IMG/VR virus record: IMGVR_UViG_3300044959_000131
Location: 62,001-126,000 of that record
Direction: 5' to 3' (one strand)
DNA from: a virus
DNA: 64,000 nt
This document shows positions 59,335-64,000 of the stretch, piece after piece. The first letter of the stretch is position 1. Every line of letters starts with the position of its first letter. A program made the translations under genes and the position numbers. The notes beneath the pieces were generated by a model, which ran no database searches, was not told the DNA's origin, and saw only the letters and a list, made by a program, of their open reading frames with translations.

Positions 59335-60453
59335 ATGAGCGCTGTTCCAGCAAGAGTCCTCAACGACCTGTTCTTCGAAAAGGTCGCCACCACAGATGGC
59401 AAGGAGAAGATTGCCGAGTTCGGTGGAACATACATCCGAGACCGCCTGCGTGAGGTATCATTCGCACGCAAGATCCTTCCTCCTCAGCCGGTTCAACGGA
59501 CTGAGTGTCAGAGGTCTGTGAACCACGACACCTTGGTCAAGATCGTCGACATCGAGCCAAACTCGAAGGCCGTCGCCTTGACATTCCGTGGCCAACCGAC
59601 TGCTCGCTTCATCCGTGCTCCTCGTTTCGAGATTCCGTTCTTCACGATCTCGTCCGAGAAGTTCGAGAAGACGGAGCAGGAACTTCTGGCTTACGAGATG
59701 CCCATCACCAAGATCATCGAGGAGAACTCGGTGAAGGACATCCAAGAGATCGAGGACCGTCAATTCCTCATCTACGTCGAGGCGGCTGTTCAGGCTATGC
59801 AACTCGATGCCAATGGTGGGGTCCCGGCGCCATTCAATGTCTCAAACCTTGGAACAACTGTCGCTTCTTCAGTGGTCAAGGGTGACGGTGCAATTGCAGC
59901 CGGTGCAAACAACTTCGTCTCATACCCCATCCTGAAGCCGGACCTCATCAAGCTGAAGAAGCTACTGCACCGCCGCAAGCTGCGTGCAGAGAGGATGATC
60001 ATCACCGAGCCTGACTACGATGACATCTCGGCCTGGACCATCCAGGACGTTGGCATGACCATCGCTGGTGAGACCTCGGTCGAGGGATGGAAGGCGTCGA
60101 CAGTGGTCGGGTTGAAGATCATCCGCACCATCAAGACCGACATCCTTCGTGAGGGCAACGTGTACTGCTTCACGGCGCCGGAGTTCTTGGGCCGGTTCTA
60201 CGTTCTGAACCAGACCAAGTTCTACATCGACAAGATTGCGAACCTCATCACCTGGCAGTCGTGGGAGGACATCGCAATTGGCATCGGTAACATCGCGTCC
60301 GTTGTCAAGCTTGAGCTCTACGGAGGATCGGTCACGCCAGGAGCGACCGACCCAGGCTACACCTCCAAGCTGCCTGTCGATGAGAGCGACCTCGGTGCAG
60401 TGAACAACAGAGCTGATGCAGGACTAACGGTACCAGCAGTAGACCAGTTCTGA
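59335..60453 (+). CDS. Probable major capsid protein (HK97-like)
   Basis: 372 residues with AGGAG upstream. The N-terminus MSAVPARVLN leads to LFFEKVATT (12-18) and KEKIAEF (23-29), matching the recurring motif and possibly a processed propeptide. The body has alternating strands and a long helix, with WTIQDVGMTI, WKASTVVGLKI and YCFTAPEFLG, of the kind seen in HK97-fold capsids. It lies after the decoration-like gene and before a strong terminator, fitting a highly expressed capsid gene. Fold assignment is by eye. Confidence 0.72.
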   Translation: MSAVPARVLNDLFFEKVATTDGKEKIAEFGGTYIRDRLREVSFARKILPPQPVQRTECQRSVNHDTLVKIVDIEPNSKAVALTFRGQPTARFIRAPRFEIPFFTISSEKFEKTEQELLAYEMPITKIIEENSVKDIQEIEDRQFLIYVEAAVQAMQLDANGGVPAPFNVSNLGTTVASSVVKGDGAIAAGANNFVSYPILKPDLIKLKKLLHRRKLRAERMIITEPDYDDISAWTIQDVGMTIAGETSVEGWKASTVVGLKIIRTIKTDILREGNVYCFTAPEFLGRFYVLNQTKFYIDKIANLITWQSWEDIAIGIGNIASVVKLELYGGSVTPGATDPGYTSKLPVDESDLGAVNNRADAGLTVPAVDQF

Positions 60454-60477
60454 AATCGATAGTATGGTCTAACATTG

Positions 60478-60507
60478 GGGAGGGAGAGAAACCTCCCTCC
60501 CTTTCTT
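60478..60507 (+). terminator. Rho-independent terminator after the capsid gene
   Basis: A 9-bp perfect stem GGGAGGGAG/CTCCCTCCC (60478-60486 and 60493-60501) with a 6-base loop, followed by TTTCTT (60502-60507). It should end or limit the capsid transcript. Confidence 0.88.
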
Positions 60508-60546
60508 GACTAAACCTGTCTGAAACAACAAGAGGAGACCTTACAA

Positions 60547-60906
60547 ATGTCAGTCGAGAAGATTGCATCGTATCTTGATGTCGACCCTGAAGACCTTGAG
60601 ATCATGGCACAGGAAGTTCTTGAGAAGGTCTCGAGTTCTGGACTCGGTCGCTATGCAGAGCTATTGGCGGGTGGAAAGAAAATGACCTTTTTGGCCCGCT
60701 CGAAAACGCCGGAGATGCTGACAGACACCCGTCCAGGTAACGTCCTTAGAGCCTTGCTACCTGGAAATCGTGTGACTCTAAAAGCTAAGCGTGAGGCACT
60801 CAAGTCTTTGGCAGCAAGACTTGGAACTGGTGGAGCTGTTGCTGCGGGCGCATACGGATTGAAGAAGCTTCGCGACAGGTACAAGAAGTCCAAGTCCAAG
60901 AGGTAA
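60547..60906 (+). CDS. Small protein with EKIA motif, unknown
   Basis: 119 residues starting MSVEKIASYL, a direct N-terminal copy of the recurring motif. It has a C-terminal Gly/Ala segment (GTGGAVAAGAYGLKKL) and a basic tail (KKSKSKR). AGGAG lies about 12 bases upstream. Likely a packaged head protein; inference. Confidence 0.65.
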   Translation: MSVEKIASYLDVDPEDLEIMAQEVLEKVSSSGLGRYAELLAGGKKMTFLARSKTPEMLTDTRPGNVLRALLPGNRVTLKAKREALKSLAARLGTGGAVAAGAYGLKKLRDRYKKSKSKR

Positions 60907-60914
60907 TTATTGAC

Positions 60915-61379
60915 ATGTACTATGAGATCACTCGCGGCCTACGAGTCGGTAAGAGTCTCACTCCCGCACAGCGTACTTCATCACTATTCGCTGAGGAGCC
61001 TGTAGTACTTGGTCGGGTTTTGAGGCGTGGAGCCGGTCCAATCCGTATCAGTCCAGAAGATTTCGAGCGCAACAAGGTTCAGCTCCTACGACTTGAACGA
61101 GCCGGGTCAATAATCATCAAACCTCCACAAGACAAACCACAGGACAAAGACGTCTCGATCACAGAATCTGTTGGTTTGGAGTCTCCAAAAATCACACAGG
61201 CTGATAATTCTTCTACAGGTACAGAACCTACAGCTGATGAGACAATGAAGGCCACTGAAATACAACAGACCGAGTCCATCATCTCTGAAGAGCCACCTGC
61301 TACGACTGCTGTGGAAGACACCAAACCTGATACTACGTCGGTAGACGAACAGCCTCGAAAGAAGAAGCGGAAGGAATGA
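60915..61379 (+). CDS. Protein with basic N-terminal domain and disordered C-terminus, unknown
   Basis: 154 residues. The first 70 look globular (VVLGRVLRRGAGPIRIS ... LLRLERAGSIIIKPP). The rest is low-complexity Ser/Thr/Glu/Asp with a basic end (KKKRKE). It overlaps the next gene by ATGA. Function unknown. Confidence 0.65.
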   Translation: MYYEITRGLRVGKSLTPAQRTSSLFAEEPVVLGRVLRRGAGPIRISPEDFERNKVQLLRLERAGSIIIKPPQDKPQDKDVSITESVGLESPKITQADNSSTGTEPTADETMKATEIQQTESIISEEPPATTAVEDTKPDTTSVDEQPRKKKRKE

Positions 61380-61741
61380 TGATGAAGGTTTTCAATCTCA
61401 CCGACCAAATAGTGGACTACCGTGGGAAGGTGATTCCGCCATACGGGTCGGAAGAGTACGACATCACATTCATCCCGGACCGCGACAGAGCATTGGAGAA
61501 GAACGGCATCCTCTCATTTGGCGCCCTTCCAAAATGGTGGAGAAAGCCAGAACAGCATTCGCCTGTTAATACTGAACCATCGAACCAGATGGAAGTCAGT
61601 AAGGAAATACACAGTTCGACACAAGAGACAAACGAGGAAGTAAAAGAAGCTAGACTCGAAGTTATTGACGAAGTGAAGGTCGTGGAAAAGTCGTCAATTT
61701 CAAACGATGAAAAGAGCGCCTACAAAAAGAAGCGATTCTAA
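61376..61741 (+). CDS. Small protein with disordered C-terminus, unknown
   Basis: 121 residues. Three consecutive ATG codons at 61376-61384 allow several starts. The N-terminal 60 residues include KVFNLTDQIVDYRGKVIPPYGS, and the remainder is acidic/Ser/Thr-rich with a basic end (KKKRF). Its layout resembles the upstream gene and they may be a related pair. Function unknown. Confidence 0.62.
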   Translation: MMMKVFNLTDQIVDYRGKVIPPYGSEEYDITFIPDRDRALEKNGILSFGALPKWWRKPEQHSPVNTEPSNQMEVSKEIHSSTQETNEEVKEARLEVIDEVKVVEKSSISNDEKSAYKKKRF

Positions 61742-61754
61742 CGAGAGATAGTCC

Positions 61755-62249
61755 ATGGCTGTCGATGTCAACGCATCCAATCTTCCGAATGCGGACCTCG
61801 AACTGAATGCCATGGTTGCCCAGGTTCGGGCGTTTCTCAGAGACTACGCCGAGCTCAACCGTCTCATCGCTGGAGTCGAGAACTCAAACAGACAGATTGT
61901 GTGGGCCATCTTTGACGCTCTAGACGATTTCAACACGACTCCACCGTTCACGTTCTTCGGAATTTCGAACTTCCCATCCAAGAGTCTTCTCGTACGTGGA
62001 ACGGTTATCAGTCTCCTTGAGTCTGTCGGCCTCTTACAAACTAGAAATCACCTCTCGTTCTCTGATGGTGGTCTACAGGTCGGCGTCAGCGATAAGACAC
62101 CATTCATCCAGTCCTGGATTCAGCTCTTCAGGAACTCATACGAAGAGAAGAAGCTGCGGTTGAAGGTGGCCTACAATATTGAATCGGCTTGGGGTGGTGG
62201 GATTCACTCAGAGTACCGGTTCGTCAACAACTTCTACGGTGAGTGGTGA
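61755..62249 (+). CDS. Probable head-tail connector or neck protein, unknown
   Basis: 164 residues. The sequence is mixed alpha/beta with a repeated Asn-rich and aromatic pattern (AIFDALDDFNTTPPFTFFGI) and a Gly-rich end (AWGGGIHSEYRFVNNFYGEW). It follows head-region genes and precedes tail-end genes, the usual place for connectors. No family is recognised, so the role is positional inference. Confidence 0.6.
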   Translation: MAVDVNASNLPNADLELNAMVAQVRAFLRDYAELNRLIAGVENSNRQIVWAIFDALDDFNTTPPFTFFGISNFPSKSLLVRGTVISLLESVGLLQTRNHLSFSDGGLQVGVSDKTPFIQSWIQLFRNSYEEKKLRLKVAYNIESAWGGGIHSEYRFVNNFYGEW

Positions 62250-62252
62250 TAC

Positions 62253-62399
62253 ATGGCTGTTGCACTCAAAGTTCGCTCCTTTAAGAGCTACAACGACCTC
62301 ACGTCCTTCGCTGCTGACCCCGCAAATAACGTCAATACGATCGTATCGATTCAGCACGACGCGGTGAGTGGAGAATGGGTTCTGTTCTTCCTGAGCTAG
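62253..62399 (+). CDS. 48-residue small protein
   Basis: Starts at an ATG 4 bases after the upstream stop and ends with TAG at 62397-62399. The sequence MAVALKVRSF begins a short strand-turn protein ending EWVLFFLS. It is below normal length cut-offs but in phase with tightly packed neighbours. Function unknown. Confidence 0.6.
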   Translation: MAVALKVRSFKSYNDLTSFAADPANNVNTIVSIQHDAVSGEWVLFFLS

Positions 62400-62437
62400 T
62401 TCCGACACACAACATCTTCAGTTACTATTGGTGATGG

Positions 62438-63214
62438 ATGACCTACTATCTTTCAAAGAATGCCTCTGTTAGTAAGCCTATGTCAGAGGCAGCGAAGCGA
62501 GTTGCTGAGTGGGTCAAGAAGAATCCACATCAGATTGCTGGTGCTGGTATTGGAGCAGCTCTCGCGGCACTTGGGACATATATCGTAAGTAGACCTGGTA
62601 AATCCGGCCGATCGATTGACCAAGGCGAGTCGAGCAAGCTCAAGCGACCAAAGAAGGACGAGACATTTGCCGAAGGTCTTGCTCGCATTTTTCACAATAC
62701 GAGAACAGAAATAGCAGATCTTGCTGCTAAGCATCCAGTGTCTATGGCTCTCGCGTCTGTTCCAACCGGAGCGGCCCTTGGACGCGCTATTGCAACTAAG
62801 CTCAAAACTGGGTCTGCCATGTACAAGCTCGCATCTCCAGAAATCATTGAACTTGTCAAGGAGTGGGGACGTGAGAGAGCAAGAAGGGAAACCTATACGC
62901 TGAACAGGATGTACGAGGCCACCGAGAAGTTGGCATTTGGAACGGACATCGGTCATGCCATCGGTTCCCTCGGGAGGCACATTATTAGGACACCATCTGC
63001 TACAAGGGCCATTATCGGTGCAGGGATAGGAGCCGCAAAACACTACTTGGTCGGTAATAATCAGGGTACGGCATCGCTTTTGGGTGATATGGCCCTTGGA
63101 GCAGGGGCTGGTCTAGGAGCACCACACGCCATAGGCTTGTTGAGTCGTATGAAGGGTGAAGGTTTTGGTGGCGCGATTGGCGAAGGTGTCCGTCGTGGTC
63201 TCGCTGGAAAGTAA
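62438..63214 (+). CDS. Protein with several glycine-zipper membrane-like segments
   Basis: 258 residues. At least three Gly/Ala-rich hydrophobic segments are present: AGAGIGAALAALGTYIV, VPTGAALGRAIATKL and MALGAGAGLGAPHAIGLL. Short KIA-type matches occur (YKLASPE, EKLAFGT). A charged middle contains SIDQGESSKLKRPKKDE. The Shine-Dalgarno is weak. The pattern matches the other tag-plus-membrane proteins of this window. A membrane-pore or ejection role is plausible but untested. Confidence 0.68.
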   Translation: MTYYLSKNASVSKPMSEAAKRVAEWVKKNPHQIAGAGIGAALAALGTYIVSRPGKSGRSIDQGESSKLKRPKKDETFAEGLARIFHNTRTEIADLAAKHPVSMALASVPTGAALGRAIATKLKTGSAMYKLASPEIIELVKEWGRERARRETYTLNRMYEATEKLAFGTDIGHAIGSLGRHIIRTPSATRAIIGAGIGAAKHYLVGNNQGTASLLGDMALGAGAGLGAPHAIGLLSRMKGEGFGGAIGEGVRRGLAGK

Positions 63215-63241
63215 TGAGCTCGCGCTACCTGTGGATTATCA

Positions 63242-64000
63242 ATGTCCAGGCGCCTGCCGATCGATGCACACCTCATCGGTTACTGGGGCTTCGACGAGGC
63301 CCTGGAGACAGATACTGCAATCGATGGAACAGGCAACTCACTCGATCTGACAGTCAACGCTTCGAGTGGTACAGCTCCAGGTCGCGTTGGAAACTCTAGA
63401 CTGTTTGATGGCGCATCATCGTATGCGTCAATCTCCAGCGCACTACTCAGGTTGACTGGTGACCTGACGTTGATGGTATGGGCAAAGCTCAATTCCTACA
63501 ACCCGTCAGGTACACAGCTTCGAGCACTCATATCATGTGGCGGTCCAACGACGGGTGATAATCTACTGTACGGTGTTGCAGTAACTCTCTCTGGGCAACT
63601 GACATACCGTCACACATCAGCGTCCGGAGAAGTCGTCGTCTCAACGCCTCCGGGCACCATCAGGACGAATCAGTTCTATTTCATTGTGATTCGTCGAATC
63701 GCAAATGGACCGAACCAAGACATCGAAATCTACGTCGACAACGTTCTGAAGTCGACGACGGTTACTGTTGGTGGCTCACCGTCGTCGATGCCAGTTCCTC
63801 CACCGTTGCCAAATCCTTCGGCCATCTTCAGCGTTGGTCGTTCACAGAGAGAACCAGATTTCGCATTTTGGCATGGGGCTGTCGACGAACTCTCCGTCCA
63901 TGACGTTGCCCGCCCATACCATGCATACCTGATCGAGGCATACTATCGAGCATCTATTCGATCAGAGACTACTAAGCTGACAACTACGAACACAGTCGTC
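63242..64000 (+). CDS. LamG/concanavalin A-like adhesin or tail fibre (3' end outside window)
   Basis: The frame is open to the last base (253 codons visible). The N-terminus MSRRLPIDAHLIGYWGF begins the pattern of LamG/pentraxin-like jelly-roll domains: YWGFDE, RLFDGASSYASI, LTLMVWAKLN, YFIVIRRI, IEIYVDNV, FSVGRS and DELSVHD. Such domains bind glycans and often sit on phage tail fibres or collars. No ORF start further upstream is in frame: a stop at 63215-63217 limits extension. The chain probably continues beyond the window. Confidence 0.85.
   Translation, partial: MSRRLPIDAHLIGYWGFDEALETDTAIDGTGNSLDLTVNASSGTAPGRVGNSRLFDGASSYASISSALLRLTGDLTLMVWAKLNSYNPSGTQLRALISCGGPTTGDNLLYGVAVTLSGQLTYRHTSASGEVVVSTPPGTIRTNQFYFIVIRRIANGPNQDIEIYVDNVLKSTTVTVGGSPSSMPVPPPLPNPSAIFSVGRSQREPDFAFWHGAVDELSVHDVARPYHAYLIEAYYRASIRSETTKLTTTNTVV

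Noticed and set aside
62483-63043. 186-residue open frame on the minus strand
   Set aside because: It is antisense to the gene at 62438-63214, has a Cys/Ser/Arg-rich unnatural composition and no ribosome-binding site.
1-64000. tRNA genes
   Set aside because: No cloverleaf-like sequence was found in the gaps, all of which are shorter than about 150 bases.

Overview
The window is a contiguous piece of a large tailed double-stranded DNA phage (Caudoviricetes type). It carries a portal, a large terminase, a prohead protease, a probable major capsid protein, a tail spike and tail-fibre-like proteins, together with a full replication set. The start and end both cut through genes, so it is not a complete genome. 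An overlapping inner-membrane/outer-membrane spanin pair with a lipobox points to a Gram-negative host. I cannot name the genus or the host.

Layout. (1) 1-2690, plus strand: the end of a beta-helix fibre gene, then a lysis block with a holin-like membrane protein, an i-spanin and an overlapping o-spanin lipoprotein. No endolysin is recognisable. (2) 2736-22125, minus strand: a compact, largely overlapping block for DNA metabolism. It holds a RusA-like resolvase, ThyX, a dNMP kinase, a Cas4-like nuclease, a second PD-(D/E)XK nuclease, a RecA/UvsX recombinase, an HU-like protein, a family A DNA polymerase, primase, DnaB-like helicase, family 4 uracil-DNA glycosylase and an SF2 helicase, with many small unknown or zinc-binding proteins between them. 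(3) 22263-43768, plus strand, broken by a small minus-strand cluster at 27709-29158: the portal, a 2109-residue single-chain beta-beta' RNA polymerase, a baseplate spike, several unknown probable virion proteins, a J-domain protein and a LigD-like phosphoesterase-ligase fusion. (4) 43792-44950, minus strand: RNase HII and two small genes. (5) 44994-63214, mainly plus strand: intein-split terminase, prohead protease with three inteins, scaffold-like and small proteins, probable major capsid protein with a strong terminator, then head or neck genes. Two minus-strand genes (a membrane protein and an HTH regulator) sit at 47900-49085. (6) 63242-64000: the start of a LamG-type adhesin.

How the parts may work together. 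The phage carries most of a replisome. It also has a multisubunit-type RNA polymerase core on one chain, whose conserved motifs look intact. Most virion-region proteins outside the tail share a short motif of the form (F-x-D/N-E-L)-x-K-I/V/L-A, often next to glycine-rich membrane-like segments. This suggests a common tag or processing site read by the phage's own prohead protease, and possibly a set of proteins packaged in the head and ejected with the DNA. The ligase fusion carries a variant of this motif at its N-terminus and could act on incoming genome ends. These functional links are inference; the motifs are visible in the sequence.

There is no gene-free stretch longer than about 150 bases. 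No tRNA gene, CRISPR array, integrase or insertion sequence was seen.
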